Assembly (NCBI GenBank): GCA_028817225.1
Contig: JAPPQC010000008.1
Coordinates: forward strand, 1-41,053
Origin: Gammaproteobacteria bacterium
GTDB lineage: Bacteria; Pseudomonadota; Gammaproteobacteria; Poriferisulfidales; Oxydemutatoraceae
Length of the DNA: 41,053 bases
Direction: 5' to 3'
Made by a program: the position numbers and the translations under genes. The number at the start of each line of letters is the position of its first letter. Position 1 is the stretch's first letter. This document shows positions 8,404 to 15,492 of this stretch, in pieces. The notes under the pieces were generated by a model. The model did not search any database. It was not told the origin of the DNA and saw only the letters and a program-made list of their open reading frames with translations.

Positions 8404-8748
8404 TCAGCCGGGAGGCCAGCCGAGCGGGCGGCCCGCTATCAGGTGGATGTGCAGGTGAAACACGGTCTGGCCGGCGCCGGCGCCGTTGTTGATGACCAGC
8501 CGGAAGTCGTCGCCGACCTTCTCGCTGCGCGCGATTTCGCCGGCTTTCAGCAGCAGGTGCCCCAGCAGCGCGGCGTCTTCGGCGCCGGCGTCGGCGACCT
8601 TCGCGACGGGTTTTCTCGGAATAATCAGGATGTGCGTCGGCGCCTGCGGGTTGGCGTCGCGGAACGCCGCGCACAGGTCGTCCTGATAGACGATGTCGGC
8701 GGGAATCTCGCCCGCCAGAATCTTGCTGAAAACGGTTTCTTCGGCCAT
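8404..8748 (-). CDS. hinT: HIT-family nucleotide-binding hydrolase (HinT type)
   Basis: A 114-residue histidine-triad protein that, by family, hydrolyses AMP-linked phosphoramidates such as adenylated lysine intermediates. The catalytic triad HLHIHL is at residues 98-103, preceded by the family motifs FSKILAGEIPAD, LIIPRKPVAKV and FRLVINNGAGAGQTV. The minus-strand leader has GGAGAAACC directly before two adjacent ATGs (8751 and 8748); the second gives the more usual spacing and start residues. It is a single gene, divergent from the NHLP-like gene across 200 bases. Confidence 0.95.
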   Translation of the reverse strand: MAEETVFSKILAGEIPADIVYQDDLCAAFRDANPQAPTHILIIPRKPVAKVADAGAEDAALLGHLLLKAGEIARSEKVGDDFRLVINNGAGAGQTVFHLHIHLIAGRPLGWPPG

Positions 8749-8864
8749 CATGGTTTCTCCGGTCGTCGTGAAAGCCCCTATCATCGGCCAGGCTGCGGCA
8801 AACCGCAAGCGCCGGCACGGCGTCGGCAGGGCGGGGCGGAGACGGGGCCGCCGCGCGAGAGCAA

Positions 8865-8892
8865 TTGACAGCGGCGGCTTTTTTCTTACAAT
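8865..8892 (+). promoter_or_regulatory. Sigma70-type promoter of the NHLP-like gene
   Basis: TTGACA at 8865-8870 and TACAAT at 8887-8892 are separated by 16 bases. This is the best -35/-10 pair in the first half of the window. Transcription would begin near 8900 and reach the 8950 gene after a 50-base leader carrying CAGGAGA. Confidence 0.75.
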
Positions 8893-8949
8893 CGGCGGAA
8901 TAAGCGCATTGGGCGCGAGTTCAGCCAACTACACAGGAGAAACCTGATT

Positions 8950-9168
8950 ATGGAACTTTCACAGGAAGATTTTGAAAAGGGACAGGAAATTTTCGCCGAT
9001 ATTGTCGCAAGATACTACGGCGACCCTGATTTCAAGGCGCGCCTCGATGCCGACCCGACGGGCGTCCTGCGCGAAGAGGGGATGGAGATTCCCGACGGGG
9101 TTTCGGTCAAGTTGCTGTTCAACACCGACGACCTGCTGCACATCGTTCTGCCGTATGTAGAGAGTTGA
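8950..9168 (+). CDS. Stand-alone NHLP-type (nitrile-hydratase-like leader) small protein
   Basis: A 72-residue acidic protein that looks like the leader domain of NHLP natural-product precursors, itself related to the N-terminus of the nitrile hydratase alpha subunit. The pattern DPDFKARLDADPTGVLREEG, then GVSVKLLFNTDDLLHIVLP, matches my memory of that family: a helix with DPxF...L..DP, a short turn, then a strand ending in VLP. In RiPP precursors the core peptide follows the VLP; here only four residues (YVES) follow, so there is no core. A CAGGAG ribosome site and a strong promoter precede it. No maturase, protease-transporter or nitrile hydratase gene is adjacent. It may be a decoy, a regulatory protein or an orphan. 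Family assignment is from pattern only. Confidence 0.7.
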   Translation: MELSQEDFEKGQEIFADIVARYYGDPDFKARLDADPTGVLREEGMEIPDGVSVKLLFNTDDLLHIVLPYVES

Positions 9169-9201
9169 GTCTCTCCTGACGCCGAACCAGCCCGCCTTAC
9201 C

Positions 9202-9238
9202 GGAACCGGGCAGGGCGAGAGCCTGTCATCCCGGTTCC
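9202..9238. repeat. Inverted repeat downstream of the NHLP-like gene
   Basis: GGAACCGGG at 9202-9210 pairs with CCCGGTTCC at 9230-9238, with an inner CAGG/CCTG pair. This makes a strong hairpin 34 bases after the stop codon. No T-run follows, so it is either an RNA-stabilising 3' structure or one half of a two-hairpin terminator. Confidence 0.55.
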
Positions 9239-9255
9239 CCGCCAAGACACTTCAT

Positions 9256-9288
9256 CCGCCCGCCTGCGCGAGTCGCACGGGCGGCTTT
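9256..9288. terminator. Candidate terminator hairpin between convergent genes
   Basis: CCGCCCG at 9256-9262 pairs with CGGGCGG at 9278-9284, with an inner TGCG/CGCA pair. The plus strand continues with CTTTC, and on the other strand the stem is preceded by AAAG. It lies between the convergent NHLP-like and PuuD-like genes and could serve both. The T-tract is short, so this is tentative. Confidence 0.4.
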
Positions 9289-9346
9289 CGCGGACGCGCC
9301 GCCGGCGCGGCGGCCCGCGGCGGCCCGCCGCGCCGCTGCGCCGGAC

Positions 9347-9862
9347 TCAGAACGGCAGGCCGTGGCCCGCGCCGACCATGCACATCAGCATCGGGATGGA
9401 CAGCAGCGTGTTGGTGCGCGACGCCATCAGCGCGATCTTTTTGGCCTTGGCCTTTTCCTCGTCGGACGCCTCGACGCCGCCGAGACCGAGGATTTTCTTC
9501 TGGTTCGGCCAGATCAGCCCCCACACATTGAACAGCATGATGGTGCCGAGCCATGCGCCGATGCCGATGATCTCGACGCCTTCTTTCAGCATGAAGGCGC
9601 CGGCGAGGCTGCCCCCGCCCCATTTGCTTTCCAGCGCGGCGGCGCCGGTCAGCCAGGTCAGCAGCGCCGCGTAGCGGAACCACGCGAGCGCGCGCGGCGC
9701 GACATAGCGGTTGATGGCCGCCGGCCCCGGGCCGCCCTCGTCGGCGGCGGCTTCGGCGACCGCCGGCACCTGCACGAAGTTGAAGTAGTACAGCAGGCCA
9801 ATCCAGATGACGCCGACGAACACGTGCAGCCACACGATCAGGGAGACTGTGTTGAATTCCAT
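9347..9862 (-). CDS. PuuD-type membrane protein (urate oxidase N-terminal domain)
   Basis: A 171-residue inner-membrane protein resembling the N-terminal membrane domain of urate hydroxylase PuuD (DUF989 / Urate_ox_N). Seen directly: HVFVGVIWIGLLYYFNFVQ near residue 13, ALAWFRYAALLTWLTGAAAL, GVEIIGIGAWLGTIMLFNVW, and a last hydrophobic stretch near LLSIPMLMCMVG, giving about four membrane segments. Full PuuD carries a C-terminal cytochrome c domain; none is present here, so electron transfer would need a partner, and urate oxidation is not established for this short form. The start at 9862 has GGAGGG upstream. It is the second gene of a pair with the 25-residue membrane peptide 16 bases upstream. 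Confidence 0.75.
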   Translation of the reverse strand: MEFNTVSLIVWLHVFVGVIWIGLLYYFNFVQVPAVAEAAADEGGPGPAAINRYVAPRALAWFRYAALLTWLTGAAALESKWGGGSLAGAFMLKEGVEIIGIGAWLGTIMLFNVWGLIWPNQKKILGLGGVEASDEEKAKAKKIALMASRTNTLLSIPMLMCMVGAGHGLPF

Positions 9863-9878
9863 TGTGTAACCCTCCCGC

Positions 9879-9956
9879 TCAAAGAACGATGCTGATGATG
9901 ATTGCCAGAATAAAACCGGCGACAATGGTGCCGGTTACCGAGTTGAGTGGATTCAT
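9879..9956 (-). CDS. 25-residue single-span membrane peptide
   Basis: A very short gene: ATG at 9956, stop TGA at 9881-9879, reading MNPLNSVTG followed by an almost continuous hydrophobic stretch (TIVAGFILAIIISIVL) to the C-terminus. It has one of the best ribosome binding sites in the window, AAAGGAGGG with seven bases to the ATG, and lies 16 bases upstream of the PuuD-like gene on the same strand. I do not know the family. The signal, length and context suggest a small subunit or stabiliser of the membrane protein encoded next. Confidence 0.7.
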   Translation of the reverse strand: MNPLNSVTGTIVAGFILAIIISIVL

Positions 9957-10108
9957 GGGCGCCCTCCTTTCGATTGCTTGAATCATGGCCGGTATGCGGA
10001 AAAACTGTGACTATCCTATTACAAGCCGGGCCGGATTGAAACCTGCATGACGGATTCCGTGACAGACCGCGCCGCATCGGGGCTGTTCGCCGGCGGCAGG
10101 GGCCGCTG

Positions 10109-11905
10109 ATGTGCGGCATCGCGGGCGAACTGCGTTTCGACGGCGCGCCGGTTGACGAGGCGGCGCTGCGGCGGATGCTCGCGCCGCTGCGCCGCCGCGG
10201 CCCCGACAGCAGCGATGTCGCCGTCAACGGCGTGCTCGGCCTCGCGCATGCGCGGCTTGCGATCATTGACCTGTCGGCGGCGGGCGCGCAGCCGATGGCG
10301 GACGCGGAATCGGGGCTGACGCTGGTCTTCAACGGCGTCATTTACAACTACCGCGAACTGAAGGCGGAGTTGTCGGCGCACGGCTGCCGCTTTTTCAGCG
10401 CCAGCGACAGCGAGGTGATACTGAAGGCCTACCGCCGCTGGGGCGGCGACTGCGTGCGCCGTCTCGACGGCATTTTCGCGTTCGCAATCTGGGACGAGCG
10501 CGCACGCGAATTGTTTCTGGCGCGCGACCGCCTCGGCATCAAGCCGCTGTATTACACCCGCGACGCGCGCCGTTTCCGCTTCGCCTCCAATCCGCAGGCG
10601 CTGCTGGCGGCGGGCGGCGTGGACACCGCGCTCGACCCGGTCGCGCTGCACCGCCACCTGACGCTGCACGCGGTGGTGCCGGCGCCGCGCACGCTGATCA
10701 GGGGCGTGCGCAAACTGGCGCCGGCGCACACGCTGCGCGTCCGCCCGGACGGCGGCATGTCAAAGCGGCGCTACTGGAGCCTCGCGGCGCGGCGCGAACC
10801 GCGCGACATCGGCGAGGCGCAATGGATTGAGCGCATCCGCGCCGAATTGAAACGCTCGATTGAGACGCGCTTCCGGATTGCCGATGTGCCGGTCGGCGTG
10901 CTGCTTTCCGGCGGCCTGGATTCCAGTCTGCTGCTGGCGCTGCTGGCCGAGACCGGCGCCGGCGACATCCGCACCTACACCATCGGTTTCGAGCACAAGG
11001 GCCGCGAGCGCGGCGACGAGTTTCGCTATTCCGACCGCGTCGCCGCGCATTTCGGCACCCGCCACCACCGCTTCCGGGTTTCCGACCGGCATTTGTACGA
11101 TTGCCTGCCGGGGGCCGTCGAGCAGATGGCCGAGCCGATGCCGGGCCAGGATTGCGCCGCGTTCTACCTGCTGGCCGAGCGGGTCGCGCGGGACATCAAG
11201 GTCGTGCAGAGCGGCCAGGGCGCGGACGAGGTGTTCGCCGGTTACTTCTGGTATCCGCGGATGCGCGACGAGCAGGGCAGTTGGCTTGAGCGCTTCCGGC
11301 GGCATTATTTCGACCGCGGCCAGGACGAATACCGGCGCACGGTGGCGCCGCGCTGGCAAGTGCCCGACGCGACATCGCCGCTGGTCGAGGCGTTCTTGCA
11401 CGAGGGGCGGGCCGACACCTTCATGGACGCGGTGCTGCGGATGGATGTGACGCAGTTGATTGTGGACGACCCGGTCAAGCGCGTTGACAACATGACGATG
11501 GCGTGGAGCGTCGAGGCGAGGGTGCCTTTCCTGGATTACCGCCTGGTCGAGACGGCGATGCGGATGCCGCCCGAACTGAAACTCGCGAACGGCGGCAAGC
11601 ACATCCTGAAAAAAATCGCGCAAGACCTTCTTCCGGCGGAGATTGTTCACCGTGAGAAAGGCTATTTTCCGGTGCCGGCGCTGAAGTTCGTGCAGGGGCG
11701 GTTTCGGCAGATGATGGCCGATACGCTGGCCTCGCGCGCCTGCCGCGAGCGCGGCCTGTTCCGGCGCGACTACATTGACCGCCTGCTGTCCGGCGGCGAC
11801 AATCAAAACCTGACGCCGATACGCGGCAACAAGTTGTGGCATTGCGCGCTGCTGGAGATGTGGCTGCAAACACACCTGGCGCCGCCGCGCCGCGCCGCGC
11901 CATGA
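10109..11905 (+). CDS. Asparagine-synthase-type amidotransferase, N-acetylglutaminylglutamine-amide type
   Basis: A 598-residue glutamine-dependent amidotransferase. Cys2 of MCGIAGELRFDG is the class-II glutaminase nucleophile, followed by RRGPDS and LVFNGVIYNYRELK. The ATP-pyrophosphatase loop SGGLDSSLLLALL lies near residue 267. Features such as AEPMPGQDCAAFYLLAERVA and VVQSGQGADEVFAGYFWYP resemble, from memory, the amidotransferase of the N-acetylglutaminylglutamine amide osmolyte pathway more than ordinary AsnB. The partner ATP-grasp/GNAT synthase and peptidase of that trio are not adjacent, so plain asparagine synthesis remains possible. The start has GGCAGGGG upstream. The last four bases overlap nnr (ATGA). 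Confidence 0.85.
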   Translation: MCGIAGELRFDGAPVDEAALRRMLAPLRRRGPDSSDVAVNGVLGLAHARLAIIDLSAAGAQPMADAESGLTLVFNGVIYNYRELKAELSAHGCRFFSASDSEVILKAYRRWGGDCVRRLDGIFAFAIWDERARELFLARDRLGIKPLYYTRDARRFRFASNPQALLAAGGVDTALDPVALHRHLTLHAVVPAPRTLIRGVRKLAPAHTLRVRPDGGMSKRRYWSLAARREPRDIGEAQWIERIRAELKRSIETRFRIADVPVGVLLSGGLDSSLLLALLAETGAGDIRTYTIGFEHKGRERGDEFRYSDRVAAHFGTRHHRFRVSDRHLYDCLPGAVEQMAEPMPGQDCAAFYLLAERVARDIKVVQSGQGADEVFAGYFWYPRMRDEQGSWLERFRRHYFDRGQDEYRRTVAPRWQVPDATSPLVEAFLHEGRADTFMDAVLRMDVTQLIVDDPVKRVDNMTMAWSVEARVPFLDYRLVETAMRMPPELKLANGGKHILKKIAQDLLPAEIVHREKGYFPVPALKFVQGRFRQMMADTLASRACRERGLFRRDYIDRLLSGGDNQNLTPIRGNKLWHCALLEMWLQTHLAPPRRAAP

Positions 11906-13395
11906 AAACCGCCCCGAACGACACCGCGCAGACGGCCCTGCGCCCGCTTTACACCGCCGCGCAGAGCCGGCGGATGGACCAACTGCTGATTGAGAAAACG
12001 CCGGTTGCGGGCGTTGAACTGATGCGCCGCGCCGCCCGCGCCTGTTTCGGCCATCTCATCGCGCGCTGGCCCGGCGCGCGCGACATCGTCATCATCGCGG
12101 GCCGCGGCAACAACGGCGGCGACGGCTGCATGCTCGGCCAACTGCTGCTGGCCGCCGGGCGCTGCGTGCGCGTCGTGCAGGCGGGCGGCGATGTGCGTCC
12201 GGGCGGCGACGCGGCGCGGGCGCTTGAAGAGTATCGGGCCGCCGGCGGCGTCGTGGCGGAAGCGGGCCGCGTGCCGGACGGCGACCTCATCGTGGATGCG
12301 ATTTTCGGCAGCGGCCTGAACAAGGCGCTGTCGGCGGCGATGGCCGAATTGATAGAGGACATCAACCGCCGCGGCGTTCCGGTGCTGGCGGTGGATGTGC
12401 CTTCGGGGCTGGACGCCGACACCGGCGCGCCGCTGCCGGTCGCCGTGCGCGCCGACAGAACGGTCAGTTTCATCGCGCGCAAGCGCGGGCTGTACACATC
12501 CGCCGGCACAGAGTACGGCGGCGAGGTTGTGTTTTCCGGTTTGCAGACCGATCCGGCGCTTGCGGCGGAGGTCTCGCCCTGCGCGCATCTGGCGGCCTGG
12601 CGCGAAGTCCGCCGCTGGCTGCCGGCGCGGCGCGGCGACACCCACAAGGGGCAATTTGGCCACCTGCTGGTCGTCGGCGGCAACGCCGGCATGATGGGCG
12701 CGGCGTTGCTGGCCGGCGAGGCGGCGATGCGCGCCGGCGCCGGTCTCGTCAGCGTCGCGACCCGCGAGGCCCACGCGGCGGCGATGGCCGCCGCGTGCCC
12801 GGTGCTGATGCCGCGCGGCGTCGAGGAGCCGCGCGCGCTGCGCGGGTTGATTGAGAAAGTGGATGTCATCGTCGCCGGGCCGGGTCTGGGGCGCGACGAA
12901 TGGGCGCGCGCGATGCTGGACGCGGTCATCGAGGCGCAGCGCCCGGCGGTCGTGGATGCCGACGCGCTGCGCCTGCTGGCCGCCGAGCCGGCGGTGTCCG
13001 CGCACTGGGTATTGACGCCCCATCCGGGCGAGGCCGCCGCGCTGCTCGGCGTCGCGGCGCGCGATGTGCAGGCGGATCGTTTCAAGGCGGCCCAATCGTT
13101 GCAGCGGAAATACGGCGGCGTTTGCGTGCTGAAAGGGGCCGGCACCGTGGTTTGTTCGCCCGCCGCCACCGTGGTTTGCGAAGGCGGTCATGCCGGCATG
13201 TCCAGCGCCGGCATGGGCGATGTGCTGAGCGGCGTCATCGCCGCCCTGCTGGGGCAGGGGCTGGCGCCTGAGCAGGCGGCAGTGCTGGGCGTTTGCGCGC
13301 ACGCGGAGGCGGGCGAACGGGCCGGCGGCGCAACGCCGCGCGGCTTGATTGCGACCGATTTGCTGCCGCGGATACGCGAGGCCGTCAACCCGTGA
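11902..13395 (+). CDS. nnr: Bifunctional NAD(P)H-hydrate epimerase / ADP-dependent dehydratase
   Basis: Nnr repairs hydrated NADH and NADPH: the N-terminal YjeF_N domain epimerises the hydrate and the C-terminal carbohydrate-kinase-like domain dehydrates it using ADP. The 497-residue length fits the fused form. Seen in the first domain: IIAGRGNNGGDG near residue 68 and VLAVDVPSGLDADTG near 183. In the second: GQFGHLLVVGGNAGMMGAA near 250, VIVAGPGLGRD, LTPHPGEAAALLG, and SSAGMGDVLSGV near 435 with the catalytic Asp. ATG 11902 overlaps the preceding stop; the frame extends upstream without family support. The nnr-tsaE order is conserved in Gammaproteobacteria, but an imperfect repeat separates them here. 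Confidence 0.95.
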   Translation: MKTAPNDTAQTALRPLYTAAQSRRMDQLLIEKTPVAGVELMRRAARACFGHLIARWPGARDIVIIAGRGNNGGDGCMLGQLLLAAGRCVRVVQAGGDVRPGGDAARALEEYRAAGGVVAEAGRVPDGDLIVDAIFGSGLNKALSAAMAELIEDINRRGVPVLAVDVPSGLDADTGAPLPVAVRADRTVSFIARKRGLYTSAGTEYGGEVVFSGLQTDPALAAEVSPCAHLAAWREVRRWLPARRGDTHKGQFGHLLVVGGNAGMMGAALLAGEAAMRAGAGLVSVATREAHAAAMAAACPVLMPRGVEEPRALRGLIEKVDVIVAGPGLGRDEWARAMLDAVIEAQRPAVVDADALRLLAAEPAVSAHWVLTPHPGEAAALLGVAARDVQADRFKAAQSLQRKYGGVCVLKGAGTVVCSPAATVVCEGGHAGMSSAGMGDVLSGVIAALLGQGLAPEQAAVLGVCAHAEAGERAGGATPRGLIATDLLPRIREAVNP

Positions 13396-13563
13396 ATGCG
13401 GCGCAGTTCAGGCGGGCGGCTTGCAGGCGCTGCGCTAGCACTGTCATAGCGAGCGTCAATTCGTGAGCGTCGTGCAGTTCGAGCGGGCGGCCTTCAGGTG
13501 CTGTGTCGGCGTTGCCATAGCGGGTGTCAATTTGTGAGCGTCGTGCAATCCGGGCAGGTGGTG
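13392..13563 (+). repeat. 71-base imperfect tandem repeat across the nnr-tsaE junction
   Basis: Units begin with GTGA at 13392, 13463 and 13534. Units 1 and 2 match at about 51 of 71 positions. Unit 3 shares the first 14 bases (GTGAGCGTCGTGCA) with unit 2 and then about 15 more similar bases before becoming tsaE coding sequence. The repeat therefore includes the nnr stop at one end and the tsaE GTG start at the other. The period is not a multiple of three, so it is not a coding duplication. No spacer diversity is present, so it is not CRISPR. Confidence 0.8.
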
Positions 13564-14028
13564 TCCGAGGCGACATTGTTTGTTGAAACCGCCGATGCGA
13601 TGGAGCGTCTCGGGGCCTGTCTTGCGCCGGGCGCGCGCCGGGCGTCGTCCATCTGGCTGCAGGGTGATTTGGGCGCCGGCAAGACGACATTGTGCCGCGG
13701 CTTCATCCATGCGTTGGGCTACCGGGGCCGTGTCAAAAGCCCCAGTTACACGCTGCTTGAGAGTTACCGCACCGCGCGCTTTCCGGTGCATCACTTTGAT
13801 TTCTACCGGATTGCCGACAGCGGCGAAGTGGAATGGATCGGGATTCGGGATTACTTCGACGACGAAGCCGTGTGCCTGGTGGAATGGCCGGAACGCGCGG
13901 GCCGCCGCCTGCCTGCGCCGGCGCTGCGCGTGGCCCTGGCGCTCGACGGCGACGGGCGCCGGGCGTCGCTGCATACCGAAGGCGGTTTCGCGCTGGCCGC
14001 CGCGCTGGAAGCCTTCCGGCGCGGCTGA
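13534..14028 (+). CDS. tsaE: tRNA threonylcarbamoyladenosine biosynthesis ATPase TsaE
   Basis: TsaE is the ATPase that, with TsaB and TsaD, makes the essential t6A modification of ANN-decoding tRNAs. The 164-residue protein has Walker A GDLGAGKTT at residues 44-52, then the family motifs VKSPSYTLLESY and VHHFDFYRI, and CLVEWPERA with the conserved Trp-Pro-Glu. The start is taken as GTG 13534 because family similarity begins shortly after it; no clear Shine-Dalgarno sequence is present. The same 14-base sequence occurs 71 bases upstream, where it opens only short frames. It converges with the following minus-strand gene after 28 bases. Confidence 0.93.
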   Translation: MSVVQSGQVVSEATLFVETADAMERLGACLAPGARRASSIWLQGDLGAGKTTLCRGFIHALGYRGRVKSPSYTLLESYRTARFPVHHFDFYRIADSGEVEWIGIRDYFDDEAVCLVEWPERAGRRLPAPALRVALALDGDGRRASLHTEGGFALAAALEAFRRG

Positions 14029-14056
14029 GAGGACGACCTGCGCCGGTGTTTGCCGG

Positions 14057-15190
14057 TTATTTTCCTGGAATCAGGGAATTCCGCAGCCGGCGCAACTGAA
14101 TCCACAATTTTATTGGAACACTCTTTCTCAACAACGGGCGCAACCGGGCCCACAGCTCTTGTCCGGGAAAACTCTTTATCCACTGCGAGCAGGCCGCGTC
14201 TATCGGCGAGCGATTCCTGGCGAAATAAGCGAGCGGCAGAAGCCGCAACCAGAAGAATATCCTGAAGGTCGGCTTTTCCTGATGTTTCAGGTACTTTTTC
14301 TCCATGGCCAGCAGTCGTTCAATCTTGCCGTGAAGGGAGGGGGGTGAGGACTGATTGTTTTCCAGCAGGAAATTCATCAGTGCCAGAGTCTGCGGCGTGC
14401 ACGGTCGCGGGCAATGGATGTACAGATAATAGTCTTGTTTAAGCAAGGCGGCGTCGCATACGCATTGACACAGTCTGTCAATGTACCGCTTGCGGATGAT
14501 TTGTCCCCAACGCCCTTTTTCCGCGACAGGCGGGTGGGTCTTTTCCCGCAGCAAGGGCACGAAAACCGACTGCTTTTGATAGTCGTGGATTTTCCTGGTG
14601 GGATAGAGTTCATCTCCGTGCCATACATCGGCGTACGGAGAAATGTACTTCTCGATATCTTCGTAATAAGGCGCCACTTCGCGCGCGGCCTGCCCCCAGT
14701 CATCGGGCAATGCCAGGACTTTTGCCAGCAGGCTGCCGCGGGCAGCATGGAATTGAACGGAAAACCGGTCAATGTCCGTCGCCGCCAGATTCTCTTTCGT
14801 CAGAAGAGAAGCCTGTTTGTCACGCGGTATATAGAACAGACTTCCGAGATGGACGTATTTGTCGTCGGGGATGTTCCGCAGCTGGCCGACAAAATAATCC
14901 CGGGACAACGGCAATGCGTCCATGTCGCTGATAGTCACCACATCATCGGGGTAGCGCCGCGCGCCCCAGAATCTGGCCCAGGTGAACTGCACGGCCATGT
15001 TGACATCGGGCAGCGGTTCCATCTCGTGCACGATGCCGTCGGCGGGCGGCGGTTTGACGGTGTCGGAATCGCGGATGAAAAACAGCACCGGCGTGATGCC
15101 CAGTTTTCGCCACGCCGCCGCCACAAGCGGCCAGTAGCCGAGATAATCCATCTCGCTGTTGCAACTCATCAGGGCGTATTGAATTTTCAT
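14057..15190 (-). CDS. Putative glycosyltransferase-like protein, inserted between tsaE and amiC
   Basis: A 377-residue protein of uncertain family. The N-terminus (MKIQYALMSCNSEMDYLGYW, then WRKLGITPVLFFI) and the motif VVTISDMDALPLSRDYF near residue 95 look like a GT-A nucleotide-sugar transferase with a DxD metal site; I infer this from pattern alone. WHGDELYPTRKI lies in the middle. The C-terminal third is rich in Arg, Lys and aromatic residues, with no clear membrane anchor. It is on the opposite strand to its neighbours and visibly less GC-rich, which suggests acquisition. Its own promoter-like site lies about 80 bases upstream. ATG 15190 is chosen because the open frame upstream runs through the promoter region. 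Confidence 0.6.
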   Translation of the reverse strand: MKIQYALMSCNSEMDYLGYWPLVAAAWRKLGITPVLFFIRDSDTVKPPPADGIVHEMEPLPDVNMAVQFTWARFWGARRYPDDVVTISDMDALPLSRDYFVGQLRNIPDDKYVHLGSLFYIPRDKQASLLTKENLAATDIDRFSVQFHAARGSLLAKVLALPDDWGQAAREVAPYYEDIEKYISPYADVWHGDELYPTRKIHDYQKQSVFVPLLREKTHPPVAEKGRWGQIIRKRYIDRLCQCVCDAALLKQDYYLYIHCPRPCTPQTLALMNFLLENNQSSPPSLHGKIERLLAMEKKYLKHQEKPTFRIFFWLRLLPLAYFARNRSPIDAACSQWIKSFPGQELWARLRPLLRKSVPIKLWIQLRRLRNSLIPGK

Positions 15191-15272
15191 CTTGTCGCGG
15201 CGAATCCGGGTTGATGCGGGCGTTCCTTTTGCTGAAAACCGGCGGGCCGCCTGCCAGCGAAAGGCCGCCGGG

Positions 15273-15281
15273 ATTGTAGCA
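15273..15281 (-). promoter_or_regulatory. Extended -10 promoter candidate for the glycosyltransferase-like gene
   Basis: Read on the minus strand, TGC-TACAAT is an extended -10 element (TGn plus a near-consensus hexamer) with no good -35 upstream. It lies about 80 bases before ATG 15190. The 302-base stretch 15191-15492 holds this site and the candidate at 15324; nothing else is recognised there. Confidence 0.5.
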
Positions 15282-15323
15282 GAATGTTGGCGGCGGGGAA
15301 TAGCCGGTCGGCGGGGACGGCGG

Positions 15324-15329
15324 TACAAT
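15324..15329 (+). promoter_or_regulatory. Possible -10 element for amiC
   Basis: TACAAT on the plus strand, about 164 bases before the chosen amiC start. The sequence at the -35 position is poor, so this is a weak call. It is divergent from the candidate at 15273. Confidence 0.3.
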
Positions 15330-15492
15330 ACCGCGACGGATATTGCTTGCAAAAATGGCCACCTCCCTGAAAGAATCACTGCCGAAAAATCATTTGCTTT
15401 CCGATGACGCACCATTCAGAACTGAAACGCGCCGTTTTCCGGTTGCCCGGCTTTGCCCGCAGGCGGCGGAAAGGCGGGGGGTGAGCAACGAC

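Noticed and set aside
8443..8868. Plus-strand frame opposite the HIT gene
   Set aside because: Antisense of a protein with an intact histidine triad; no ribosome site or family.
10013..10018. Possible minus-strand -10 (TAGGAT) for the 25-residue peptide and PuuD-like pair
   Set aside because: No -35 and no TGn extension at a fitting position; too weak to list, though a promoter must lie in this area.
13392..13563. Possible CRISPR-like repeat
   Set aside because: Units are directly adjacent, diverged, have no spacers and no cas genes nearby; it is a tandem duplication.
13385..13974. Minus-strand frames with a repeated LHDAH-type segment near tsaE
   Set aside because: The similarity between them is the antisense translation of the 71-base repeat; no independent coding evidence.
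15343..15492. Upstream extension of the amiC frame from ATG 15343
   Set aside because: It would bury the signal peptide 50 residues inside the protein; the residues show no family similarity.
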